DNA from: Thermodesulfobacteriota bacterium
GTDB lineage: Bacteria > Desulfobacterota > Desulfobulbia > Desulfobulbales > JBFMBH01
Reading direction: 5' to 3'
Assembly: GCA_040755095.1 (NCBI GenBank)
Contig: JBFMBH010000024.1
Span: forward strand, 1-38,541
Length of the DNA stretch: 38,541 nucleotides
This document shows, one piece after another, positions 12,815 through 20,343 of this stretch. A model generated the notes under the pieces. The model did not search any database, had not been told where the DNA came from, and worked only from the letters and a program-made list of their open reading frames with translations. The first letter of the stretch is position 1; each line of letters begins with the position of its first letter. Made by a program: the position numbers and the translations under genes.

Positions 12815-13150
12815 ATGAAAAGGGTGATCGTGCCGGTGTTGATGTTGGGCCTCCTGGTGACCAGCGGCTGCACGTGCCTGACCAAGGAGCAGGCGGATGA
12901 GCAGATCGGCTCTTTGCAGCAGAGGGTGGAAGCCAGCGACAAGCGCTTGAGCTCTGCCGAGAACAAGCTCGACACCCTGGCCAAGAGGGTGGATGGCCTG
13001 GATGCCCGGGTGGCAGCCCTGGAGGCCGACGTCCGGGAAGCGAAGGCTGCGGCCAGCCGGGCCGACAGCCGGGCCAACGAGGCCCTGCAAAAGGCCGAGG
13101 CGGCGATGCGCCGGGCCGAGGCCTGCCTGGGCAAGGGCCTCAAGAAGTAG
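12815..13150 (+). CDS. small coiled-coil outer-membrane lipoprotein (Lpp/OprI-like)
   Basis: The 111-residue protein has a lipoprotein signal peptide with lipobox LVTSGC, placing the lipidated cysteine at C19. From about residue 25 to 105 it is a continuous heptad-patterned helix rich in A, E, K and R, with repeated short units such as RVDGLDARVAALEADV and ASRADSRANEALQKAEAA. It ends in a basic GLKK. This resembles alanine-zipper murein lipoproteins, and the C-terminal lysine pair could serve peptidoglycan attachment, but the length exceeds Lpp (about 58 mature residues). GAGGGAGGAAAC precedes the ATG. It appears monocistronic, with its own promoter and a strong hairpin after the stop. The envelope-tether role is an inference. 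Confidence 0.75.
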   Translation: MKRVIVPVLMLGLLVTSGCTCLTKEQADEQIGSLQQRVEASDKRLSSAENKLDTLAKRVDGLDARVAALEADVREAKAAASRADSRANEALQKAEAAMRRAEACLGKGLKK

Positions 13151-13162
13151 ATCCACTCTCAT

Positions 13163-13189
13163 CGGGGCGGGGCGCCTCGCCCCGCCCCG
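13163..13189 (+). terminator. 12-bp GC-rich hairpin after the lipoprotein gene
   Basis: CGGGGCGGGGCG and CGCCCCGCCCCG form a perfect 12-base-pair stem around CCT, 13 bases past the stop. No U-run follows, so the terminator is atypical, although the stem is very stable. Confidence 0.6.
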
Positions 13190-13496
13190 CTCCGCCACAG
13201 CTCCTCCCCTTCCTGGCAGCCGTTCCCGTCTTGAGCCTCCCCTGACCAGCCCTTCTCTCCCCCCGGTACCGCCCGCCGCCTTCCGGGCGCCGTGGCGTCC
13301 AGGCGCTTCGCCCCAGACGCCGCCAGCTAAGCCTTCCTAAGCACACAACTACGCAAGATTGAACAGTTGTCCCATATCGGGCCGCCACGGCTCCGTGCTA
13401 GACTCGAATTGAGGCCTGTATGCGGGGATGGGGCCCGCGCAATTGAGCTTCCACACTCCCTAAACTGACGTGCCCCCAGGCCCAGGAGGTAGGATC
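13190..13496 (+). promoter_or_regulatory. upstream region of the multiheme cytochrome
   Basis: The first 130 bases are C-rich and featureless. From about 13335 base composition drops in GC. An inverted repeat, ACAACT-N14-AGTTGT (13345-13370), is followed by a -10-like TAGACT with upstream TG (13396-13404), a possible extended -10 promoter about 95 bases before the gene. No small gene is seen. Confidence 0.35.
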
Positions 13497-14687
13497 ATGA
13501 AAAAGTGCGTATCCCTGTCCCGCGGTTGGCTGGCCCTGGCGATGGGCTGTGGTCTGGCAGCAGGGCTGCTGGCTCCGGCTGGCGTGGCCTGGGCCCTGTC
13601 CGGCGTCTGTTCCGACTGCCACACCATGCACAACAGTCAGGATGGCTCGCCCATGGCCACCTATGGCGGCGGCGCCGGGCCCAACGAGTTCCTCACCCGG
13701 GGCTCCTGCATCGGCTGCCATGCCCAGGGCGGGGCCAGCAAGATCCTGACCGTCGGCTCCGGCGCCCAGATCCCCCAGGTCTACCACACGGACGGCAGTG
13801 GCAACCTGGCAGCCGGCAACTTCGGGTACATCGACGGCACCATCGGCACCGGCGCCTCGGGAACCAAGGGCCACAACGTCATCGACCTGTTTGGTGCCAA
13901 CTCCGACCCGGCAGTGAGCGCCGCGCCGGGCGTCATCCTCTTCCACAACCTTACCGACTCCAACCTGCGTTGCGCCGGTGGCCGCGGCTGCCACGGGGTG
14001 CGCAAGGACGTGGCCGGCAACTACGGTCTGCCGGCCGTGCGCGGCGCCCATCACAGCAACGTCGAGGGTGCCCTCGGCACGGCCGACGCCCTGGGCAACA
14101 GCTACCGCTTCCTACTGGGCGTCAAGGGGGTGGAGAACAGCACCGACCGCTGGCAGAACAAGTCGGCGGCCAGCCACAACGAGTATTTCGGCGCCACCAG
14201 CCCCCAGACCTACGGCTGCGGCGGCGGCTCCGAGGTGACCTGCCATGCGGCCCCGGACAGCCGAGTCATCCCACCCGGCAACACCATGAGCTCGTTTTGC
14301 GGCAGCTGCCACGGCCAGTTCCACTCCCTGGCCGCCAGCAACGGCGTCACCGGCATCGGCACCGGCACCGGGTCGCCCTTTGTCCGCCATCCCACCGACG
14401 TCATTCTCGACCGGTCGGGGGGCACCGCCGAGTACGCCTTCTACAACGGCGGCGGCACCACCTTCAGCGTCGAGGCGCCGGTGGCCCGGCTGACCGTGCC
14501 GGGGGCGGTGTCCAGCGCCGTCGTGCCCTCCCAGTCGGCGGTGATGTGCCTGTCCTGCCACTTCGCGCACGGCTCCGACTACCCGGATATGCTCCGCTGG
14601 GAGTACAACCAGAACGCCCACACGAACGGCGCCGGCAACAGCAACAACGGCTGCTTCATCTGCCACACCACCAAGGACGACGCCTAA
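13497..14687 (+). CDS. exported multiheme c-type cytochrome
   Basis: The 396-residue protein has a signal peptide (cleavage near AWA-L34). It carries five canonical CxxCH heme motifs: C38-H42, C71-H75, C268-H272, C351-H355 and C386-H390. Two further sites have longer spacing, CAGGRGCH (C159-H166, CX5CH) and C241-H250 (CX7CH), and could bind noncanonical hemes. Many extra histidines (HH at 185-186, H227, H298, H375) could be distal ligands. It is expected in the periplasm or outside the cell, in electron transfer. CAGGAGG lies nine bases before the ATG, so this start is preferred to the in-frame one nine codons upstream. It lies just upstream of the hydrogenase operon, but a strong hairpin separates them. 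I do not recognise a named family. Confidence 0.85.
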   Translation: MKKCVSLSRGWLALAMGCGLAAGLLAPAGVAWALSGVCSDCHTMHNSQDGSPMATYGGGAGPNEFLTRGSCIGCHAQGGASKILTVGSGAQIPQVYHTDGSGNLAAGNFGYIDGTIGTGASGTKGHNVIDLFGANSDPAVSAAPGVILFHNLTDSNLRCAGGRGCHGVRKDVAGNYGLPAVRGAHHSNVEGALGTADALGNSYRFLLGVKGVENSTDRWQNKSAASHNEYFGATSPQTYGCGGGSEVTCHAAPDSRVIPPGNTMSSFCGSCHGQFHSLAASNGVTGIGTGTGSPFVRHPTDVILDRSGGTAEYAFYNGGGTTFSVEAPVARLTVPGAVSSAVVPSQSAVMCLSCHFAHGSDYPDMLRWEYNQNAHTNGAGNSNNGCFICHTTKDDA

Positions 14688-14720
14688 GCCTTCCGGATCC
14701 CCCTCCTCCCTCCCCTCAAC

Positions 14721-14760
14721 CTGGGCGAGGCGCGCATCCGCCCGTGCGTGCCTCGCCCAG
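14721..14760 (+). terminator. 16-bp hairpin between cytochrome and hydrogenase genes
   Basis: Arms at 14721-14736 and 14745-14760 pair over 16 positions with one G-U and an eight-base loop, 34 bases after the cytochrome stop. No strong U-run follows. It is the best separator between the two transcription units. Confidence 0.65.
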
Positions 14761-14799
14761 CCTCGTTCTCGGCCCTTCCTTTCCCCGTCTGGCCCGTAC

Positions 14800-14845
14800 T
14801 AGAATGGACCCCACATCATCGGGCGACGCCGGCCTTCCGCCGGCG
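14800..14845 (+). promoter_or_regulatory. candidate -10 and leader hairpin of the hydrogenase operon
   Basis: TAGAAT at 14800-14805 matches the -10 consensus at five of six positions but lacks a good -35, so an activator may be needed. Downstream, CGCCGGC and GCCGGCG (14827-14845) form a seven-base-pair leader hairpin around CTTCC, 12 bases before the Shine-Dalgarno GGGAG. Confidence 0.35.
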
Positions 14846-14868
14846 ATCCCCCGGACCGGGAGATGTCC

Positions 14869-15918
14869 ATGCTTTTTCGGACCCTGACCAGAGAAGAGCT
14901 GCCGCGGCTGGTGTCCCGGCTGGCGGCCGCCAACCGGGTCTTCGCACCGGTGGAGGCAGGTCGCGGCCATGGCGGCCGTCCTCTCTACGCCTTCCGGGAG
15001 GTGGCCGATTTCGCCGCCATGCGGCTGGACTATACCTCCACCCGGATGTCGGCCAAACGCTTCTTCCTTCCCCACCGGGAAGACCTGGCCTCCTTTGCCG
15101 TGGATGGCCGCCGCTGGCACAAGAGTGTGGACTACGGACTCCGGGAGCCCTTCGTGCTCTTCGGCCTGCATGCCTGCGACATCAACGCCTTGCACAAGCT
15201 GGACAAGGTGCTCCTGCACAGCGCCTATCCCATGCCCTCTTACGGGATCAGGCGCCGCAACGCCTTCATCGTCGGGGTCGACTGCCAGCCGCAGCCCTTC
15301 TGCTTCTGCCGCTCCATGGGCGCCAGCACCGCCCTGTCCGGCTTCGATCTCTTTCTGACCAACCTGGGCAGCCACTACCTGGTGGAAATCCAGTCCGACA
15401 CCGCCTTCAACCTGCTCCAGGGGGTGCACACCGGTGAGCCGGAGGAACAGGATCATGTCCGCTACCTGGAGCTGGCTGCCAGCCGCAACCGCCACTTCAC
15501 CGCCCAGGTCGACACCACCGATCTCACCAAGATCCTGGACATGGAGTTCCAGTCCCCGGTCTGGGAGGCCTGGGGGGAGCGGTGTCTTGCCTGCGGCACC
15601 TGCGCGGCCGTCTGCCCCACCTGCTACTGTTACGGCGTGGAAGAGAGCGTGGCCCTGGATCTGCGGCATGCCCGCAAGACCAAGCACCTCCATTCCTGCA
15701 ACCTCATCGACTTCGCGACCGTGGCTGGCGGCCACAACTTCCGGCCGGAGCGGCACGTGCGTCTCAAATACCGGTATTACCACAAGCACCGCGGCTTCGT
15801 GGAGGCCTACGAGGAATCCCTGTGCGTGGGCTGCGGCCGTTGCGGTCAGGCCTGTCTGGCGGAGATCACCGTGCCGGAGGTCATTGCCTCGGTGCGGGGC
15901 GAAGGGGGAGCACGATGA
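14869..15918 (+). CDS. hydB: NiFe hydrogenase beta subunit (iron-sulfur, HydB type)
   Basis: The 349-residue electron-transfer subunit carries two ferredoxin-type cluster motifs at its C-terminus: C239-x2-C242-x2-C245-x3-C249-P and C319-x2-C322-x2-C325-x3-C329. The N-terminal two thirds match the family shared with sulfite reductase subunit A, with [11 protein letters not shown] and a CQPQPFCFC cysteine group (C139-C147). It would pass electrons between the hydrogenase dimer and the flavin subunit. I chose the ATG at 14869 because GGGAG sits six bases upstream; the ATG at 14863 would overlap that site and adds only two residues. It heads four overlapping genes in the order beta-gamma-delta-alpha, as in archaeal sulfhydrogenases. 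Confidence 0.88.
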   Translation: MLFRTLTREELPRLVSRLAAANRVFAPVEAGRGHGGRPLYAFREVADFAAMRLDYTSTRMSAKRFFLPHREDLASFAVDGRRWHKSVDYGLREPFVLFGLHACDINALHKLDKVLLHSAYPMPSYGIRRRNAFIVGVDCQPQPFCFCRSMGASTALSGFDLFLTNLGSHYLVEIQSDTAFNLLQGVHTGEPEEQDHVRYLELAASRNRHFTAQVDTTDLTKILDMEFQSPVWEAWGERCLACGTCAAVCPTCYCYGVEESVALDLRHARKTKHLHSCNLIDFATVAGGHNFRPERHVRLKYRYYHKHRGFVEAYEESLCVGCGRCGQACLAEITVPEVIASVRGEGGAR

Positions 15919-16826
15919 CCAGCTTCCGGCTGTCTTTCGTGGATGCCGCCCATCTTGGACAAGGCCGCCAGCGCCGGCGGGGGGACATCCAGGGCTTCGA
16001 GGCCACCATGACCGCCGAGGTGGTGAGCGTCTTTCCCCTCACCCCCATGGAGACCCTCTACCGCCTCCAGCTCGTCGATGCCGCCGACCGGCGGCACTTC
16101 TCCTTCGAGCCGGGCCAGTTCGTGATGCTGGAGATCCCCGGCATCGGTGAGGCGCCGTTCTCCATCTCGTCCTCCCCAAGCCTGCGGGGGGATATCGAGC
16201 TGTGCATCCGCAAGGCCGGTACCCTGACCAACTTCCTGGCCCGGGTGGAGCGGGGCGCCATGGTGGGGCTGCGCGGCCCCTTTGGCACCGGCTTTCCCAT
16301 GGCCACCATGCACGGTCAGAACCTCCTGCTGGTGGCCGGGGGCCTGGGCCTGGTGCCCTTGCGCTCGCCCATCGCCTATGTGCAGGAGAACCGCAGCCGC
16401 TTTGGCGAGGTGCATATCGTCTACGGCACCCGCTCTCCGGCCCAGCTCCTCTTCACCTACCAGTACGAGCTGTGGGAGAAGGACGACATCGGCCTTCATA
16501 TCATCGTCGAAAGGCCGGACGACGGCTGGGCCGGTCCGGCCGGCATGATCACCGACAGCCTCGAAGGGATCCTTGCCGCCACCACCGCCATCGAGCACCA
16601 CAACACCTTTGCCATCGTCTGCGGCCCGCCGGTGATGTTCAAGTTCGTCTGCAGCCTGTTGCAGCGGCACCAGATCCCCATGCAGAAGATGTTCGTCTCC
16701 CTGGAGCGGCGGATGCACTGCGGCATGGGCAAGTGCTGCCGGTGCAACGTCGGCTCCACCTACACCTGCCTGGACGGGCCGGTGTTCGACTACTGGACGG
16801 TCATGAACCTCAAGGAGGCCATCTGA
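15915..16826 (+). CDS. hydG: NiFe hydrogenase gamma subunit (FAD/NAD(P)-binding, HydG type)
   Basis: The 303-residue diaphorase subunit belongs to the ferredoxin-NADP reductase superfamily. It has an FAD-binding barrel with the APFSISS motif (about 76-82), a nucleotide-binding half with [14 protein letters not shown], and [11 protein letters not shown]-terminal [2Fe-2S] motif, C269-x4-C274-x2-C277-x7-C285, ends it. It couples H2 oxidation or formation to NAD(P)(H). The ATG overlaps the hydB stop (ATGA). An internal Met at the start of MTAEVVSVF is closer to the usual family start, so the first 30 residues are an extension. The symbol follows the archaeal operon and is not the HydG maturase of FeFe hydrogenase. 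Confidence 0.88.
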   Translation: MTSFRLSFVDAAHLGQGRQRRRGDIQGFEATMTAEVVSVFPLTPMETLYRLQLVDAADRRHFSFEPGQFVMLEIPGIGEAPFSISSSPSLRGDIELCIRKAGTLTNFLARVERGAMVGLRGPFGTGFPMATMHGQNLLLVAGGLGLVPLRSPIAYVQENRSRFGEVHIVYGTRSPAQLLFTYQYELWEKDDIGLHIIVERPDDGWAGPAGMITDSLEGILAATTAIEHHNTFAIVCGPPVMFKFVCSLLQRHQIPMQKMFVSLERRMHCGMGKCCRCNVGSTYTCLDGPVFDYWTVMNLKEAI

Positions 16827-16828
16827 CC

Positions 16829-17635
16829 ATGCCTGCTGCCCCGCCCGACCTGCCGCGCCGCTATCTGGGGGTGCCCCTGTGGCGGCCGCGCGCCGCCTTC
16901 TTCGAGCTCACCTCCTGCGAGGGCTGCCAGCTGCAGATCCTCAACAACGAGGACACCCTGCTGGACTTCCTGTCCTTTCTCGAGGTGGTGCAGTTCCGGG
17001 AGGCCATGACCGAGAAGGCGGAGGATTATGAGATCGCCTTCGTGGAGGGAGCGGTCAGCCGGGCCGACGAGGAGGAGCGGTTACGGCGGATCCGGGCCCA
17101 GGCCCAGGTGCTGGTAGCCCTGGGCTCCTGCGCCGCTTTCGGCGGCGTCAACCAGCTTAGGAACCGCTGGGCCGATCCCGCGCTGGTCGTGCGTGAGGTC
17201 TACGGCGAGGCGCCGGTGGAGACCGCTCTGGTGCGGCCGCTGTCCGCGGTGGTGCCGGTGGATCTTATGATCTTCGGCTGCCCGATTCGCAAGGAGGAGG
17301 TGGAGCGGATCGTCTGCGACCTGGCCCTGGGCAAGACCGTGACCCATCCGGCCTACCCGGTCTGTCTGGAGTGCAAGGCCAACGAGAACCTCTGTCTGTT
17401 CGATCTCGGCGAGCCGTGTCTGGGGCCCATCACCCGGGGGGGCTGCAACGCCTGGTGCCCCAACGAGCGGGCCGGCTGCTGGGGCTGCCGGGGACCAGCC
17501 GAGGATGCCAATGTGGCCCAGCTCCTGGAGATCATGCGCCGCCACGGCTTCTCCGACGAGGCCTTCCGGGATCGCCTGGAGTGCTTCGGCGGCTTTGCCA
17601 GCCTGCCTGCCAGGCCGGAGGGCTTGCCAGCATGA
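16829..17635 (+). CDS. hydD: NiFe hydrogenase delta (small) subunit
   Basis: The 268-residue small subunit supplies the iron-sulfur relay. The proximal cluster ligands are C30 and C33 (TSCEGCQ), C101 (LGSCAAFGG) and C151 (FGCPI). Further cysteines, C179, C182, C189, C197, C206, C210, C217 and C220, are enough for two more clusters. There is no twin-arginine signal, so the enzyme is cytoplasmic. AGGAGG lies ten bases before the ATG. The stop overlaps the alpha-subunit start by four bases. The family is the NADH:ubiquinone oxidoreductase 20-kDa-like group typical of group 3 hydrogenases. Confidence 0.9.
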   Translation: MPAAPPDLPRRYLGVPLWRPRAAFFELTSCEGCQLQILNNEDTLLDFLSFLEVVQFREAMTEKAEDYEIAFVEGAVSRADEEERLRRIRAQAQVLVALGSCAAFGGVNQLRNRWADPALVVREVYGEAPVETALVRPLSAVVPVDLMIFGCPIRKEEVERIVCDLALGKTVTHPAYPVCLECKANENLCLFDLGEPCLGPITRGGCNAWCPNERAGCWGCRGPAEDANVAQLLEIMRRHGFSDEAFRDRLECFGGFASLPARPEGLPA

Positions 17636-18906
17636 AGCGCGACTGTCAGGTGGCCATCGCCCCTTTGACCCGGGTGGAGGGCCACGGCAACATCCGCATC
17701 CGCATCGAGCAGGGCCGGCTGTTGGAGGCGCGCTGGGAGGTGGTGGAAACGCCCCGTTTCTTCGAGGCCATGCTCAAGGGCAAGACCTGGGAGAACGCCC
17801 CCTGGATCACCGGCCGCATCTGCGGCATCTGCTCCATCGGCCACACCCTGGCCAGCATCCGCGCCGTGGAGCGGGCCTTCGGCATCGAGCCAGGTCCCTG
17901 CACCACACGCCTGCGTCTGCTGCTCAAGCACATGGAGACCTTGCAGAGCCACAGCCTGCATCTGTTCTTTCTGGTGCTGCCGGACCTCCTGGGGGTCGGC
18001 TCGGTGCTCCCCTTGCTGGAGACCCACCGGGAGACGGTGCTCCTGGCCAGCCGCATCAAGAAGCTGGCCAACGATGCCTGCGATCTGGTGGGCGGCCGCC
18101 GGCTGCACCCGACCCGCACCGTGGTGGGCGGCTTCACCCTCTACCCGCAGCCCGCCGAGCTGGCGGCCCTGCGGGAACGGCTCCAGGCCGTCCTGCCTGA
18201 CCTGGACGAGGCAGCGGCCCTGTTCGGAAGCCTGCCCCTGCCGGATTTCCAGCGGCCCACCGAGTTCGTCTCCCTGGCCGGCACCGATGCCTATCCCTTC
18301 ATCGGCGGGGAGGTGGTCTCCACCGACGGCGTACGCCAGACGGAAGACGGGTACCGGGCCCTGACCAACGAGTACCTGGTGCCCCGGTCCACCGCCAAGT
18401 GGTGCCGGCTGTCCCGGAGCTCCTTTGCCGTCGGTGCGCTGGCCCGCTTCAACAACAACGCCCATCTCCTGGCCCCAGCGGCCCGGGCCCTGGCCGCCGG
18501 CCTCGGCCTGGCCCCCGTCTGCCACAACCCCTTTGCCAACAACCTGGCCCAGCTGGTGGAATGCGTGCACGTGGTGCACGATGCCATCACCCTCATCGAC
18601 GAGCTGCTGGCCGGCGATCTGGAGCCGGACCGCCAGCCGGTCCGCCCCCGGGCCGGACTCGGGGTGGCGGCCGTGGAGGTGCCCCGGGGCATCCTCTACC
18701 ACGCTTACCAGCTGAGCGACAGCGGCCGCATCATGGCCTGCGACTGCGTCATCCCTACCGGCCAGAACCATGCCAACATCCAGGCCGACCTCACCGCCCT
18801 GGCTGCCGACTTCGCCCGCCGCGGTCACGGCGATCAGGACCTCGAGCTTCTGGCGGCCATGCTGGTCCGGGCCTACGACCCCTGCATCTCCTGCTCGGTG
18901 CACTGA
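17632..18906 (+). CDS. hydA: NiFe hydrogenase alpha (large, catalytic) subunit
   Basis: The 424-residue subunit has the two nickel-binding motifs: RICGICSIGH with C64 and C67 (L1), and DPCISCSVH with C418 and C421 (L2). TRVEGHGN near the N-terminus is the usual E-containing motif. The protein ends exactly at H424, with the TGA directly after that codon. There is therefore no C-terminal extension of the kind that a maturation endopeptidase normally removes after this His. All ligands are Cys, with no Sec. The gene order fits group 3b (NADP-linked, sulfhydrogenase-like) enzymes, an assignment from context. No hyp maturation genes lie in the window. Confidence 0.92.
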   Translation: MKRDCQVAIAPLTRVEGHGNIRIRIEQGRLLEARWEVVETPRFFEAMLKGKTWENAPWITGRICGICSIGHTLASIRAVERAFGIEPGPCTTRLRLLLKHMETLQSHSLHLFFLVLPDLLGVGSVLPLLETHRETVLLASRIKKLANDACDLVGGRRLHPTRTVVGGFTLYPQPAELAALRERLQAVLPDLDEAAALFGSLPLPDFQRPTEFVSLAGTDAYPFIGGEVVSTDGVRQTEDGYRALTNEYLVPRSTAKWCRLSRSSFAVGALARFNNNAHLLAPAARALAAGLGLAPVCHNPFANNLAQLVECVHVVHDAITLIDELLAGDLEPDRQPVRPRAGLGVAAVEVPRGILYHAYQLSDSGRIMACDCVIPTGQNHANIQADLTALAADFARRGHGDQDLELLAAMLVRAYDPCISCSVH

Positions 18907-18940
18907 GCCCGACCCGGCGCCCCCCGGCCCGACTTTCCCC

Positions 18941-18970
18941 TTGACACGAGATCCTGGTGCTGGCTATCAT
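18941..18970 (+). promoter_or_regulatory. sigma70 promoter of the nickel operon
   Basis: A perfect TTGACA (18941-18946), 18 bases, then TATCAT (18965-18970, five of six matches). Transcription would start near 18977, immediately before the NikR-like operator. Confidence 0.7.
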
Positions 18971-18980
18971 CCAGGCCAAT

Positions 18981-19009
18981 CGTGCTACGATATTTTTTTT
19001 CGTAACATG
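18981..19009. promoter_or_regulatory. probable NikR operator
   Basis: CGTGCTAC (18981-18988), 13 bases, GTAACATG (19002-19009): an inverted repeat matching at six of eight positions. It agrees with the GTGTTAC-N13/15-GTAACAC signal that I recall being proposed for NikR in non-enteric bacteria. It lies just after the predicted transcription start of an operon that encodes NikR itself, so nickel-bound NikR would block transcription. The T-rich spacer is a clear base-composition outlier. Confidence 0.65.
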
Positions 19010-19057
19010 AAGAAGTCAACAGAGGTACCTGACCTCGGTCACAAGAAGGAGACTGCC

Positions 19058-19819
19058 ATGCCTGTCCTGAAACCGTGGGCCGTCCTCGCCCTGTTGCTGG
19101 CGAGCAGCACTGCCGCCCTTGCCGCTCACCCCCTCATCACCGACGATGCCGGCACTCAGGGCCAGGGCGGCTTCCAGGTGGAGATCAACGCTGAATACGG
19201 CGACGACGATGAGGATGGGGTCGAAGAGAGGGGAAGCGAAGTGGCCGGTGCCATCTCGTATGGCATTGGCGAGGCGGTGGACCTGGTGCTGGGCCTGCCC
19301 TATCTGCACATCCGGAGCGAGGAGGCCGGGGCCACCAGCACCGCCGACGGCCTGGGCGACCTCTCTCTGGAGGCGAAGTGGCGGCTCCTGGACAGGGACC
19401 GGCTCGGCCTGGCCATCAAGCCCGGCCTTACCCTCCCCACCGGCGATGAGGAGGAGGGGTTGGGCACCGGCCGGGCCACCTGGTCGGTCTTTGCCATCCT
19501 CAGCCAGGAATTCGTTGCCGCGGCAGTCCATCTCAACCTCGGCGCCTTGGGCAACGAGAACAAGCTGGATGAGCGCCACCAGTTGTGGCATGCCTCCCTG
19601 GCCGCCGAGCTGGAGCTTGGCCGGGCCGTGAAGGCGGTGGCCAACGTGGGCGCGGAGCGTAACCCGGATCCAGCCTCCGGCACCGCCCCGGCTTTCGCCC
19701 TCGCTGGTCTCATCTGGGCCGTCAGCGACAACCTGGACCTGGACTGCGGCATCAAGGCCGGCCTCACTGATCCGGAAGTGGATGTGGCCTATCTGGCCGG
19801 GCTGGCCTGGCGCCATTAA
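19058..19819 (+). CDS. outer-membrane transporter-like protein (phenol MetA-pathway family fold)
   Basis: The 253-residue protein has a signal peptide (cleavage near ALA-AHP). It then shows the HPLITDDAGTQGQGxxQxE opening, the KWRLLDRDRLGLAIKPGLTLPTGD segment and regular amphipathic strands typical of the MetA-pathway/transporter beta-barrel family (PF13557-like). An acidic cluster, residues 49-58 (DDDEDGVEER), could attract cations. It is the first gene of the nickel operon, with AAGGAG six bases before the ATG. An upstream in-frame ATG at 19007 lies inside the operator and has no ribosome site. The position under a NikR-like site suggests a nickel-passage role across the outer membrane, which is an inference. 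Confidence 0.7.
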   Translation: MPVLKPWAVLALLLASSTAALAAHPLITDDAGTQGQGGFQVEINAEYGDDDEDGVEERGSEVAGAISYGIGEAVDLVLGLPYLHIRSEEAGATSTADGLGDLSLEAKWRLLDRDRLGLAIKPGLTLPTGDEEEGLGTGRATWSVFAILSQEFVAAAVHLNLGALGNENKLDERHQLWHASLAAELELGRAVKAVANVGAERNPDPASGTAPAFALAGLIWAVSDNLDLDCGIKAGLTDPEVDVAYLAGLAWRH

Positions 19820-19826
19820 GCCAAGC

Positions 19827-19850
19827 GGGCCTCCGCCCCTCTTTTTTTTT
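19827..19850 (+). terminator. weak hairpin with nine-T run between OM gene and nikR
   Basis: GGGC and GCCC around CTCC form a four-base-pair stem, followed by CTC and nine T. The stem is weak. If it works it would reduce read-through into nikR, giving an attenuator inside the operon. Confidence 0.3.
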
Positions 19851-19863
19851 GCAGAGGACAGCC

Positions 19864-20274
19864 ATGCTGCAACGCTTCTCTGTCGCGGCCGAGGACACCC
19901 TGCTCAGCCGGTTCGATGCCTTTATCCAGCAGCGCCGCTACAGCAACCGTTCCGAGGCCATCCGCGACCTCATCCGCAAGGCCTTTGTCCACGACGAATG
20001 GGAGGCGGACCGGGAGGTGATCGGCGTCATCACCATGGTCTACGATCACCACCAGCGCCTGCTCCAGGCCAAGATCACCGACCTGCAGCACGACTTCGCG
20101 GCGCTCATCCTGTCCACCACCCACATCCACGTCGACCACCACCACTGCCTGGAGGTGGTGATCGTGCGGGGAGCCGCCGGCCGGATCCGGGAGCTGGCCG
20201 ACGGCATCGGCGCCCTCAAGGGCGTCAAGGATACCAACCTGGCCATGAGCAGCACCGCCGGCCACCTGGGCTGA
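19864..20274 (+). CDS. nikR: nickel-responsive transcriptional regulator NikR
   Basis: The 136-residue protein has an N-terminal ribbon-helix-helix DNA-binding domain (1-48: LQRFSVAAEDTLLSRFD, YSNRSEAIRDLIRKA) and a C-terminal ACT-type nickel-binding domain. The high-affinity site is complete: H76, H87, H89 and C95, at the same residue numbers as in Escherichia coli NikR. Nickel binding lets the tetramer repress nickel-uptake genes. AGAGGA sits five bases before the ATG at 19864; the alternative TTG at 19849 overlaps it. It follows the outer-membrane gene and precedes nikMN and nikQ, and the likely operator lies at the operon promoter, giving autoregulation. Confidence 0.95.
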   Translation: MLQRFSVAAEDTLLSRFDAFIQQRRYSNRSEAIRDLIRKAFVHDEWEADREVIGVITMVYDHHQRLLQAKITDLQHDFAALILSTTHIHVDHHHCLEVVIVRGAAGRIRELADGIGALKGVKDTNLAMSSTAGHLG

Positions 20275-20287
20275 CGGCTCTGCCGGC

Positions 20288-20305
20288 AGCGGCCTGCGGG
20301 CCGCT
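20288..20305 (+). repeat. hairpin between nikR and nikMN
   Basis: AGCGGCC and GGCCGCT pair over seven bases around TGCG, 14 bases after the nikR stop. There is no U-run. It may be a processing or attenuation hairpin that sets the ratio of regulator to transporter. Confidence 0.35.
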
Positions 20306-20343
20306 CGGACCGCCCCCCTTTCCTTTCATGGAGGACCCGAAGC

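Noticed and set aside
17632-18906. Selenocysteine in the hydrogenase
   Set aside because: All four metal-binding positions are encoded as Cys, and there is no in-frame TGA before the end.
19007-19057. Upstream ATG start for the outer-membrane protein
   Set aside because: It lies within the NikR-like operator, has no ribosome site and would put charged residues ahead of the signal peptide.
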